Assembly: GCA_003520545.1 (NCBI GenBank)
Contig: DOUP01000083.1
Coordinates: 1-6,666 of the forward strand
Length of the DNA stretch: 6,666 bases
Direction: 5' to 3'
Origin: Maritimibacter sp.
GTDB lineage: Bacteria > Pseudomonadota > Alphaproteobacteria > Rhodobacterales > Rhodobacteraceae
Positions 1 through 5,674 of this stretch are shown here, one piece after another. The notes beneath the pieces are model-generated. The model saw nothing but the letters and a program-made list of their open reading frames with translations, made no database searches and was not told where the DNA came from. Positions within the stretch are counted from its first letter, which is position 1; each line of letters begins with the position of its first letter. Position numbers and translations under genes: made by a program.

Positions 1-720
1 GCGGAACAGTTCCGTGACGCCACCGGCACCGACGTTCTGTTCTTCGTCGACAACATTTTCCGCTTCACGCAGGCCGGTTCGGAAATGTCCGCGCTTCTCG
101 GCCGTATCCCCTCCGCCGTGGGCTACCAGCCGACGCTGGCCACCGACATGGGTGCGATGCAGGAACGGATTACCTCGACCAAGAACGGCTCGATCACGTC
201 GATCCAGGCCGTGTATGTGCCTGCGGATGACCTTACCGACCCGGCTCCGGCAACGACCTTTGCCCACCTCGACGCAACGACCGTGTTGAACCGTGCGATT
301 TCCGAGCTCGGCATTTACCCGGCTGTGGACCCGCTCGACTCCACCTCGCGTCTGATGGACCCGCTGGTGATCGGTCAGGAGCACTACGACGTTGCCCGTG
401 ACGTTCAGGGTATCCTCCAGCGCTACAAGTCGCTTCAGGACATCATCGCCATTCTCGGCATGGACGAACTGTCGGAAGAAGACAAACTCACCGTGGCCCG
501 TGCTCGTAAGATCCAGCGTTTCCTGTCGCAGCCGTTCGACGTGGCGAAGGTCTTCACCGGCTCCGACGGTGTGCAGGTTCCGCTTGAGGAAACGATCAAG
601 TCGTTCAAAGCGGTTGTGGCTGGCGAATACGACCACCTGCCGGAAGGCGCCTTCTACATGGTCGGCGGCATCGACGAGGTGCTCGCCAAGGCCGAGAAGA
701 TGGCTGCCGACGCTGCGTAA
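1..720 (+). CDS. atpD: F1Fo ATP synthase subunit beta (C-terminal part, 5' truncated by window edge)
   Basis: This is the catalytic beta subunit of the F1 sector, which makes ATP from ADP and phosphate on the cytoplasmic face of the inner membrane. The reading frame is open from base 1 to TAA at 718-720, giving 239 residues, about half of the usual ~475; the P-loop half lies off the left edge. Seen directly: the Walker B strand VLFFVDN (visible residues 12-18), the GRIPSAVGYQPTLATDMG catalytic-site segment, the ATPase alpha/beta signature PAVDPLDSTS (107-116), and the DELSEED loop (155-161) that contacts the rotating gamma/epsilon stalk. All key residues visible are intact. It is followed 51 bases later by atpC in the standard atp operon order, so it is surely a normal functional gene cut only by the window boundary. 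Confidence 0.98.
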   Translation, partial: AEQFRDATGTDVLFFVDNIFRFTQAGSEMSALLGRIPSAVGYQPTLATDMGAMQERITSTKNGSITSIQAVYVPADDLTDPAPATTFAHLDATTVLNRAISELGIYPAVDPLDSTSRLMDPLVIGQEHYDVARDVQGILQRYKSLQDIIAILGMDELSEEDKLTVARARKIQRFLSQPFDVAKVFTGSDGVQVPLEETIKSFKAVVAGEYDHLPEGAFYMVGGIDEVLAKAEKMAADAA

Positions 721-728
721 TCAGTCTT

Positions 729-748
729 CCCCCCGTGCAAGCGGGGGG
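729..748 (+). other. GC-only intercistronic hairpin between atpD and atpC
   Basis: Seven consecutive G-C pairs (CCCCCCG at 729-735 with CGGGGGG at 742-748) close a six-base TGCAAG loop nine bases after the atpD stop codon. No T-run follows, so it is not an intrinsic terminator. It is better read as an mRNA stability or processing element at the atpD 3' end. A second small pairing, CTCC (752-755) with GGAG (761-764), could partly mask the atpC Shine-Dalgarno. The pairing is visible; its role is inference. Confidence 0.55.
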
Positions 749-757
749 CGGCTCCAC

Positions 758-764
758 AAAGGAG
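758..764 (+). promoter_or_regulatory. Shine-Dalgarno of atpC
   Basis: AAAGGAG lies seven bases before the ATG at 772. It is a near-ideal ribosome binding site and fixes the atpC start. Confidence 0.85.
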
Positions 765-771
765 ACAACAC

Positions 772-1182
772 ATGGCTGACATGATGCAATTCGACCTGGT
801 GTCGCCCGAGCGCCGCCTGGCTTCGACCGAAGCCAGCGCCGTGCAAATTCCGGGAGCCGACGGTGATTTCACCGCCATGGCGAACCACGCGCCGACGATC
901 GCAACCCTGCGTCCCGGCATCGTGACCGTACAAGCCTCTGGTGGCGAAGAGAAATTCGTCGTCACGGGTGGCTTTGCCGAAGTGACGCCGGATGGCACCA
1001 GCGTGCTCGCCGAACGGGCGATGCCTGCAGGCGAAGTGACCCAGGAGGTGATCGACGAGTTCGTGCAATCCGCGGTCGCCGCGCGCGACAACGCGACGCC
1101 CGAGATGCTCGACCAACTGTCCAAACAGGTTGGCGACATCGCACTAGTGGCGTCCGAGCTGGGGCTTCAGGCCAATCAATAA
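772..1182 (+). CDS. atpC: F1Fo ATP synthase subunit epsilon
   Basis: Epsilon is part of the central rotor stalk, links gamma to the c-ring and can inhibit ATP hydrolysis. The 136-residue product fits the usual 130-140. The N-terminal beta-sandwich starts FDLVSPERRL (residues 7-16), with the diagnostic GDFTAMANHAPTIATLRPG stretch near residues 31-49 and the VVTGGFAEVTPDG segment near 64-76. The C-terminal part is helical (about 89-132), matching the epsilon helical tail, but is less conserved. The start is set by the strong AAAGGAG. It follows atpD on the same strand and is the last gene of the operon, because a strong terminator begins 26 bases after its stop. I see nothing abnormal in it. 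Confidence 0.97.
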   Translation: MADMMQFDLVSPERRLASTEASAVQIPGADGDFTAMANHAPTIATLRPGIVTVQASGGEEKFVVTGGFAEVTPDGTSVLAERAMPAGEVTQEVIDEFVQSAVAARDNATPEMLDQLSKQVGDIALVASELGLQANQ

Positions 1183-1208
1183 GCAACCGGCATGACCGGG
1201 GGACAGTG

Positions 1209-1245
1209 AGGCCCTGCATCTTCGGATGCGGGGCCTTTGCTTTTT
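1209..1245 (+). terminator. Intrinsic terminator of the atp operon
   Basis: A 12-bp stem (AGGCCCTGCATC at 1209-1220 with GATGCGGGGCCT at 1225-1236, one G-U pair) is capped by a stabilising TTCG tetraloop and followed by TTGCTTTTT. This is a textbook rho-independent terminator 26 bases after the atpC stop. On the opposite strand the hairpin is not followed by T residues, so it should act only for the atp operon and not for the convergent gene ending at 1275. The octamer GCGGGGCC of the descending arm recurs as part of TGCGGGGCC at 1245-1253; this looks incidental. Confidence 0.95.
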
Positions 1246-1274
1246 GCGGGGCCAATGGTCGGTGCGCGCGCCGG

Positions 1275-1835
1275 TTAGTGGGTCTGTCCCATCATACGTT
1301 CATGGACCGCCTGCATTCCCCGTTCTGCCATGTCTGTGACCTCCGCAGCATGGGTGTGCAGGGCCGCGACGAGGTCCGGGTCGTCCGAGGTTTGCACGAC
1401 GACAATGCCGTCATCGGTCATCTCGATCTCCGTTTCGATGCCTTCGGCGCGGGCAAAGAAGATGTCCATGGTCGGCGATTGAATGAAGATTTCCGGATCG
1501 TCCTTTGCCTCTACCCGTCCGATCATTCCCACGACATGGCTCACGAGTGCGTCCATGACTTCCGGGTCGGACGACCGTGTCACCGTGCGGATGCCGTTGG
1601 GGAGGGTTTCAACGTCGCGGCTGAGGGTCTCGAAATGGCGAAACATAACCGCGAGCTCTTTGCTCTCTTGCGGGCTGGCGTTCAAGCCGCGCAATCCGGG
1701 CATCGTGACCTCGTCATGCGCCATCATCCCGCCCGCTCCGTGCATGTGCATAGCCCCGCCACCGTGGCTTTCGCCAAGGCCGGGTGTCGATAGGGTCAAG
1801 GCGAGCAGGGATGTCAGGGTGATGAAACGGGTCAA
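1275..1835 (-). CDS. Exported His/Met-rich protein with an internal duplication, function unknown
   Basis: I do not recognise a named family. The 186-residue product has a signal peptide (basic MTR, hydrophobic FITLTSLLALTLSTPGL, cleavage probably near residue 21-22). A His/Met/Gly-rich stretch follows at 23-45 (HGGGAMHMHGAGGMMAH). The rest is an apparent gapless duplication with an offset of 62: about 64-109 matches 126-171, sharing E69/E131, E76/E138, G81-I82/G143-I144, SxDP (88-91 and 150-153), A96-L97/A158-L159 and H100/H162. A role in binding copper or another soft metal, or heme, in the periplasm is inference from composition and the paired His. The start is TTG at 1835, not ATG, supported by TTAAGGAG seven bases upstream. 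It lies 64 bases downstream of the DUF1194 gene on the same strand, so the two may be co-transcribed. It converges on the atp operon. It is surely a real gene; its function is open. Confidence 0.85.
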   Translation of the reverse strand: MTRFITLTSLLALTLSTPGLGESHGGGAMHMHGAGGMMAHDEVTMPGLRGLNASPQESKELAVMFRHFETLSRDVETLPNGIRTVTRSSDPEVMDALVSHVVGMIGRVEAKDDPEIFIQSPTMDIFFARAEGIETEIEMTDDGIVVVQTSDDPDLVAALHTHAAEVTDMAERGMQAVHERMMGQTH

Positions 1836-1842
1836 AAGCGGT

Positions 1843-1850
1843 CTCCTTAA
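1843..1850 (-). promoter_or_regulatory. Shine-Dalgarno supporting a TTG start
   Basis: Read on the minus strand, TTAAGGAG is followed by ACCGCTT and then TTG. The spacing of seven bases is optimal, and no in-frame ATG or GTG gives an intact signal peptide, so TTG is the likely initiation codon of the His/Met-rich protein. Confidence 0.7.
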
Positions 1851-1899
1851 GTTCGCGTGATCCTACGGAAAAACCCCTGGAAAGCGAGGCACGATTTCG

Positions 1900-2682
1900 T
1901 CACCGGTTGGGCTGCATCCCGGCAAAGGCGAAAACGCCGATCTCTCGCAAGAGCTTGCGCCGCATCGCAACGGCGTAATCCTCGTAGGTCCGGGCCACTT
2001 CGACGAAGGCCCCGTTCCCACGGATCACTTCGTCCCGGTAATAATCGACCGTCGAGGGATTGTGTTCTTCGATCACCAGCGCGTTCACGGTTACGCCGCT
2101 CATGTCGTGGGCCCGGTAGGCGCTGTCAGGTCCGAAGCCGTCATTGGTCTCGCCGTCGGAAGATACGTCGATGACCTGCCGTCGGCAGGTCTCCGGGGCG
2201 CGTCCCAGGGTGATCAGCCCGTGACCCAAGGCATAGCCGAGCGATGTCGGGAAGTCCTTGGCGCGCCGGGGTGCGTTTCGCAGGATCGTCGAGACTTCGG
2301 AAATGTCTGCGTCGCTGTCCAGGTAGGTCCATGGAAGTTGCTCGTATTGGTGGCGCGCGCCGGACCATTCGTAGGCTGTCACCCATATGCCGCCCTGCGC
2401 CAAGATCGCACCGCGCACGTCAGGGTCCTGGAGGGCGTCGGCCAGGCCCACCTGCTGCAAGGCATATTCTTCCGAATCAATTGACGCGGAAACATCGAGC
2501 GCGAGGACCAAAGCGAGCGAACAGGCCGCAGCGGGCCAGGCGACGAGGCTTGCGGCGCAGGTCACGAGGGTCGTGCGGAAAAAGCCGGTCGCTGTCAGGT
2601 CATGCTCCTCTCCTGGCGAAGAGCCTAGCACGCGCGGCCCGGTCGCCAAAATCACGGCGGCGCGCAGGATCGTCGTGTTCAT
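1900..2682 (-). CDS. DUF1194 family exported von Willebrand factor A-like protein
   Basis: It matches the DUF1194 family of alphaproteobacterial VWA-like proteins, whose biochemical role is not established. The longest reading is 260 residues. A hydrophobic export segment lies at about 36-53 and ends AWPAAAC, with cleavage likely just before C54. Then comes the VWA fold: beta strand plus MIDAS motif ALDVSAS (61-67, with D63, S65, S67), T146 in FPTSLGYAL, and DVSSDGETNDG (172-182) supplying the third MIDAS loop. An intact metal site suggests divalent-cation-dependent protein binding in the periplasm (inference). The N-terminus is uncertain. ATG at 2682 has TTGGAG five bases upstream but puts about 35 unusual residues before the export segment. 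A stronger AGGAGAGGAG precedes in-frame CTG at 2598 (see findings). It is probably the first gene of a two-gene unit with the His/Met-rich protein. Confidence 0.88.
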   Translation of the reverse strand: MNTTILRAAVILATGPRVLGSSPGEEHDLTATGFFRTTLVTCAASLVAWPAAACSLALVLALDVSASIDSEEYALQQVGLADALQDPDVRGAILAQGGIWVTAYEWSGARHQYEQLPWTYLDSDADISEVSTILRNAPRRAKDFPTSLGYALGHGLITLGRAPETCRRQVIDVSSDGETNDGFGPDSAYRAHDMSGVTVNALVIEEHNPSTVDYYRDEVIRGNGAFVEVARTYEDYAVAMRRKLLREIGVFAFAGMQPNR

Positions 2683-2762
2683 CGCAGCTCCAATCCAGCC
2701 GAGGGTGTGTCATATCTGGAAAAGTCCCGTCGCTATCGCCGGATCTTGACGTCGGGGCGCGT

Positions 2763-2831
2763 ATGAAAAAACCTTGCCAGCCGTGCCGAAGCGGGTTCAC
2801 TGGCGGCGACGGATTTCGGACGAGACCATGA
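2763..2831 (+). CDS. Possible 22-residue upstream ORF overlapping the transporter start
   Basis: The ORF starts at ATG 2763 and encodes MKKPCQPCRSGFTGGDGFRT plus RP. Its TGA (2829-2831) overlaps the transporter ATG (2828) in the sequence ATGA. A weak GGGG lies six bases before the ATG. The transporter itself lacks a good Shine-Dalgarno, so coupled translation or leader-peptide control would fit. The peptide matches nothing I know and the overlap could be chance; confidence is low. Confidence 0.25.
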   Translation: MKKPCQPCRSGFTGGDGFRTRP

Positions 2832-4045
2832 CCCCGCAACGCTCGCTTTGGTTCATTCTCTTTACCATCCTGATCGACGCGATCGGGGTGGGGATCATAT
2901 TTCCGTTGCTGCCGGACCTGATGGAACGCGTGGGTGCCCCGTCCATCGGGTCGGCCGCGATCTGGGGCGGGGCGCTTCTCGCCGCCTTTGCCGCGACGCA
3001 GTTCCTGTTTTCGCCGCTCGTGGGTGGACTTTCGGATGCCTTGGGACGCAAGCCTGTCCTTCTCTTCGCGATGGCGACGCTGGTGGTGGATTACACCGTC
3101 ATGGCGCTTGCGACGAGCTATTGGCTCCTCTTCGCCGCCCGCGCCTTGGCCGGCGTGGCCGGCGCGACCTATGTCACCGCGACGGCCTACCTTGCGGATA
3201 TTTCACCTCCTGAAAAACGCGCCGCCAACTTCGGCTTGATTGGCGCGACCTTCGGGATCGGGTTCGTGCTTGGGCCCGCGATGGGTGGCTTGCTGGCCGC
3301 GATAGACGTGTCGGCCCCGTTCTGGGTCGCTGCCGGGCTAGCCGGTGCCAACGTGATCTTCGGTTTGTTCGTGTTGCCCGAAAGCCTCCCACCAGAGCGG
3401 CGGCGGGCGCTGACCGAGATTGATCTGAACCCGTTCAAGGCCCTGCTCGCGGCGTTGAAGCTGCCAGCCCTGCGGCTCCCCCTCATCGTGCTGTTTGTCT
3501 TCGAGTTCGCCAACATGGTCTATCCGACGCTTTGGGCCTTCTGGGGGCGGGCTGCGTTCGACTGGTCCGCCGTGGTGATCGGTGGGTCTCTTGCAGGCTA
3601 CGGGGTCGGGGTCGCACTGACGCAGGCAGTGATCTTACCACGTCTTATCAGATGGTTCGGGGAACACCGGGTCATGGTCATCGCGCTGGTCACGGGCGTG
3701 ATCGGCGCGGTCGGGTTCGGTGTGATCGGGGCCGCCTGGCTGGTCGCGATCTTCCTTCCCATCGCTTGCCTGTCGGATATGGCGCCGCCGACGATGACGG
3801 CAATCATGTCCAACGTCACGGATGAGACCCGCCAGGGCGTGCTGCAAGGGGTCATTGCGTCGCTCGGGTCGCTCGCCGCAATCCTCGCCCCGCTGATCGT
3901 CACGCCGGTCTTCTACGCTTTCACCGGCCCCGATGCGCCGCTGCGGCTTCCGGGCGCGCCGTTTCTCTTTGCCGCGCTCTTGATGCTTGCCATTCTTCCT
4001 CTGGCGGCTCGGATGAGGCCAAAAGGTTTGGGCAGCAAGCCTTGA
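2828..4045 (+). CDS. TetA-like (TCR/Tet family) MFS drug/H+ antiporter
   Basis: This is a 12-TM inner-membrane major facilitator exporter, 405 residues, close to the ~400 of TetA proteins. Residues matching TetA landmarks are visible: D17 in TM1 (LIDAIGVGIIFPLLP), motif A GGLSDALGRKP (66-76, with D70, G73, R74) in the loop after TM2, D88 in TM3 (VVDY), R105 in TM4 (ARALAGVAGAT), the motif-C-like GIGFVLGPAMGGLL in TM5, and PESLPPERR at the start of the central loop. TetA proteins exchange a metal-tetracycline complex for a proton. These family-level matches do not show that tetracycline is the substrate: chromosomal roseobacter members are generally uncharacterised. ATG at 2828 is chosen because TM1 follows directly; a TTG at 2774 would add 18 basic residues. 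No tetR-like gene adjoins it. The divergent neighbour is the DUF1194 gene. Confidence 0.93.
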   Translation: MTPQRSLWFILFTILIDAIGVGIIFPLLPDLMERVGAPSIGSAAIWGGALLAAFAATQFLFSPLVGGLSDALGRKPVLLFAMATLVVDYTVMALATSYWLLFAARALAGVAGATYVTATAYLADISPPEKRAANFGLIGATFGIGFVLGPAMGGLLAAIDVSAPFWVAAGLAGANVIFGLFVLPESLPPERRRALTEIDLNPFKALLAALKLPALRLPLIVLFVFEFANMVYPTLWAFWGRAAFDWSAVVIGGSLAGYGVGVALTQAVILPRLIRWFGEHRVMVIALVTGVIGAVGFGVIGAAWLVAIFLPIACLSDMAPPTMTAIMSNVTDETRQGVLQGVIASLGSLAAILAPLIVTPVFYAFTGPDAPLRLPGAPFLFAALLMLAILPLAARMRPKGLGSKP

Positions 4046-4066
4046 ACAAAGGATAGTTTTCAAGGC
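4039..4066 (+). terminator. Weak candidate terminator or 3' hairpin after the transporter
   Basis: A perfect 8-bp inverted repeat (GCCTTGAA at 4039-4046, TTCAAGGC at 4059-4066) with a 12-base loop spans the transporter stop codon. No T-run follows, so termination would be inefficient and the lectin gene 57 bases downstream may still be read through. Its role is uncertain. Confidence 0.3.
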
Positions 4067-4102
4067 AAGTTATCAGGCAAAGGCAGAAAGAGAGCAGAAT
4101 TC

Positions 4103-4453
4103 ATGTGGCGTATTCGAACGCACCGAATGGGCATCGACCGTGGATCGAAGGTGCTTTTCTCTGACTTCGTGACCGATGGCGCGATGTGGACCGGGGAAGG
4201 CGACCGCGAGATTCGCATGACCATCGCGTTCTCGGAGCCCTTCACCACCGCGCCGGCGGTCATGGCAAGCATGTCGATGTGGGACATTGATGCCGCGACC
4301 AATAGCCGGATCGATATCTCGTCCGAGAATATCACCAAGGATGACTTCGAGATCGTGTTCCGCACCTGGGGCGACACCAAGGTCGCGCGCATCCGGGCGG
4401 AATGGATCGCCTTCGGCGAAGTGCCGGATGACGACGATTGGGACGTGATCTGA
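4103..4453 (+). CDS. H-type lectin domain protein
   Basis: A small protein of 116 residues, almost all of it one H-type lectin (discoidin-II/Helix pomatia agglutinin-like) domain. The family pattern is visible: IAFSEPFTTAPAVMASMSMWD (about 41-61), N67 and R69 in ATNSRIDI, IxxxDFEIVFRTWGDTKVARIRAEWIAFG (77-105). Animal members bind GalNAc and assemble as trimers or hexamers; the role of bacterial members is not known to me. No signal peptide or membrane segment is seen, so export, if any, would be non-classical. The C-terminus is strongly acidic (DDDDWDVI). The Shine-Dalgarno is weak (AGAGAG nearby), so the start rests on position; internal ATG at 4127 (residue 9) is possible. It lies 57 bases after the transporter on the same strand and converges on prs, with 31 bases between the stops. 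Confidence 0.85.
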   Translation: MWRIRTHRMGIDRGSKVLFSDFVTDGAMWTGEGDREIRMTIAFSEPFTTAPAVMASMSMWDIDAATNSRIDISSENITKDDFEIVFRTWGDTKVARIRAEWIAFGEVPDDDDWDVI

Positions 4454-4465
4454 CGGACCACGTCC
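4441..4465. terminator. Candidate hairpin between convergent lectin and prs genes
   Basis: GGACGTG (4441-4447) pairs with CACGTCC (4459-4465); after one A/C mismatch, TC pairs with GA inside. It covers the lectin stop codon and sits 20 bases past the prs stop. The location suits a shared terminator, but neither strand has a T-run after it, so the call is weak. Confidence 0.3.
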
Positions 4466-4484
4466 CGAAGCGTTCAATTGCAAA

Positions 4485-5498
4485 TCAGCTATAGAGCGTC
4501 TCGTAGAGCGGTTGCAGTGTCTCGTGGTCGAAAAGCGAAGACACCGAGGTGCCGCCCCAGATATTGAGGATCGCCTGGGCAAACATCGGTGCGGTCGGAA
4601 CGACGCGGATATTCGGAGCCGCGGCGACTTCGGGCGTGGCCGCGATGGAATCCGTGAGCACGAGGGTCTTTAGCTTGGAGGCCGTCACGCGTTCGACTGC
4701 CGGCCCGGACATGACACCGTGGGTGATATAGGCGTGAACCTCTTTCGCGCCGCGTTCCATGAGTACGTCGGCAGCCTTGCACAGTGTGCCGGCGGTGTCG
4801 CAGATGTCGTCCACGATGATGCAGCTTTTGCCGGTCACGTCGCCGATCACGGTCATGTCCGCGACTTCCCCGGCCTTCTCGCGGCGCTTGTCCACGATGG
4901 CGAGCGGGGCTTCGATCCGCTTGGCCAGTTCACGGGCGCGGGCCACGCCGCCCACGTCGGGCGAGATCACCATCACGTCGTCGAGGTGATCTTTGAAGTG
5001 GTGCGCCACGTCGAGCGCGAAGATCGGCGAGGCGTAGAGGTTGTCGACCGGAATGTCGAAGAACCCCTGTATCTGTGCCGCGTGCAGGTCCATCGTCAGA
5101 ACCCGCTCGATGCCTGCGTTGGCGATCATGTTCGCCACCAGCTTGGCCGAGATCGGCGTGCGGGCCTTGGACCGACGGTCCTGGCGGGCGTAGCCGAAGT
5201 AAGGGATCACGGCGGTGATGCGCCCAGCCGACGAGCGCCGCAGCGTGTCCGAAATGATGAGCAATTCCATCAGGTTGTCATTCGCCGGACGAGACGTGGA
5301 CTGGATGATGAACATGTCCTCGCCCCGCACGTTTTCATGCACTTCGACGAAAACCTCGGCATCGTTGAAACGCTCGACGCGGGCCTCCACCAGTTTGACG
5401 GTAGAGCCGCGGTGGATCGACATCCGCCGCGCGACCGATTCGGCCAATTGACGGTTGGCATTGCCCGAGATGAGTTTTGGTTCGGTGATCGCTGGCAT
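4485..5498 (-). CDS. prs: Ribose-phosphate pyrophosphokinase (PRPP synthetase)
   Basis: It makes PRPP and AMP from ribose 5-phosphate and ATP, feeding purine, pyrimidine, histidine, tryptophan and NAD synthesis in the cytosol. The 337-residue length is slightly above the ~315 of E. coli Prs and, as I recall, typical of Rhodobacterales. Landmarks in order: RFNDAEVFVEV (43-53), the STSRPANDNLMELL segment (67-80), the ATP-site FGYARQDRR (101-109), MDLHAAQIQGFF with its catalytic-region His (136-147), the flexible-loop KRRE (204-207) with the catalytic Lys, and the PRPP-binding motif VDDICDTAGT (229-238). All are intact. ATG at 5498 is chosen because the upstream extension (from 5552) is unlike the family; GGGGA lies eight bases before it. 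It stands alone, divergent from the hydrolase and convergent with the lectin gene. Confidence 0.97.
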   Translation of the reverse strand: MPAITEPKLISGNANRQLAESVARRMSIHRGSTVKLVEARVERFNDAEVFVEVHENVRGEDMFIIQSTSRPANDNLMELLIISDTLRRSSAGRITAVIPYFGYARQDRRSKARTPISAKLVANMIANAGIERVLTMDLHAAQIQGFFDIPVDNLYASPIFALDVAHHFKDHLDDVMVISPDVGGVARARELAKRIEAPLAIVDKRREKAGEVADMTVIGDVTGKSCIIVDDICDTAGTLCKAADVLMERGAKEVHAYITHGVMSGPAVERVTASKLKTLVLTDSIAATPEVAAAPNIRVVPTAPMFAQAILNIWGGTSVSSLFDHETLQPLYETLYS

Positions 5499-5545
5499 GG
5501 ATGAGGTCCCCGTTTGTCCATGTAACAGAATCGCGATGAGACGCG

Positions 5546-5573
5546 TTGACACCGCTTAACACCCGACTAGCAT
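5546..5573 (+). promoter_or_regulatory. Predicted sigma-70-type promoter for the hydrolase
   Basis: A perfect -35 box TTGACA (5546-5551), a 16-base spacer and TAGCAT (5568-5573, four of six matches to TATAAT) predict a plus-strand start near 5580. The hydrolase ATG would then have a leader of about 95 bases. The spacer holds TTAACAC (5556-5562), a near copy of TTGACAC (5546-5552) exactly ten bases away. No comparably good promoter for prs is visible on the other strand. Confidence 0.6.
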
Positions 5574-5600
5574 CAAGGCCATATTGGAGCGGGGCAGGGT

Positions 5601-5626
5601 GCCGGCATTTCGGGGGAAATGTCGGC
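5601..5626 (+). promoter_or_regulatory. Strong leader hairpin upstream of the hydrolase
   Basis: GCCGGCATTTC (5601-5611) pairs with GAAATGTCGGC (5616-5626) over 11 bp with one G-U pair, closing a GGGG loop. It begins about 20 bases after the predicted transcription start and is followed, after an eight-base or longer gap, by TTGCTTTT at 5632-5639. It could be an attenuator, the end of a short RNA, or an mRNA-stabilising 5' stem. The T-run is too distant for a classic terminator. The structure is seen; its function is inference. Confidence 0.5.
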
Positions 5627-5674
5627 CATCGTTGCTTTTGTGTGCAGGGTGACGAGTTCGCAGGGGGTGCGGCG

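Noticed and set aside
85..720. ATG at 85 as the start of a short atpD
   Set aside because: The same frame is open back to base 1 and encodes conserved beta-subunit sequence including Walker B, so the gene is cut by the window, not short.
1227..1253. Direct repeat TGCGGGGCC around the atp terminator
   Set aside because: It is short, GC-rich, partly a terminator arm, and occurs only twice, so it is no sign of a mobile element.
1206..1793. A 195-codon plus-strand frame starting in the atp terminator
   Set aside because: Its start lies in the terminator region and it mirrors the His/Met-rich gene, which has a signal peptide, a duplication and a good ribosome site.
1862..1895. Minus-strand CCAGGGGTTTTT as a terminator after the DUF1194 gene
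   Set aside because: The T-run is present but the preceding pairing is only three or four bases, too weak to call.
2062..2484. Plus-strand frames opposite the DUF1194 gene
   Set aside because: They are antisense to conserved MIDAS-containing coding sequence, with no recognisable protein features.
2746..2774. TTGACG at 2746-2751 as a -35 box for the transporter
   Set aside because: No acceptable -10 box lies 16-18 bases downstream, so a promoter call is not supported.
4719..5504. A 261-codon open frame on the plus strand opposite prs
   Set aside because: It is rich in His, Val, Arg and Asp in the way high-GC antisense frames are, shows no domain, and lies wholly inside the well-supported prs gene on the other strand.
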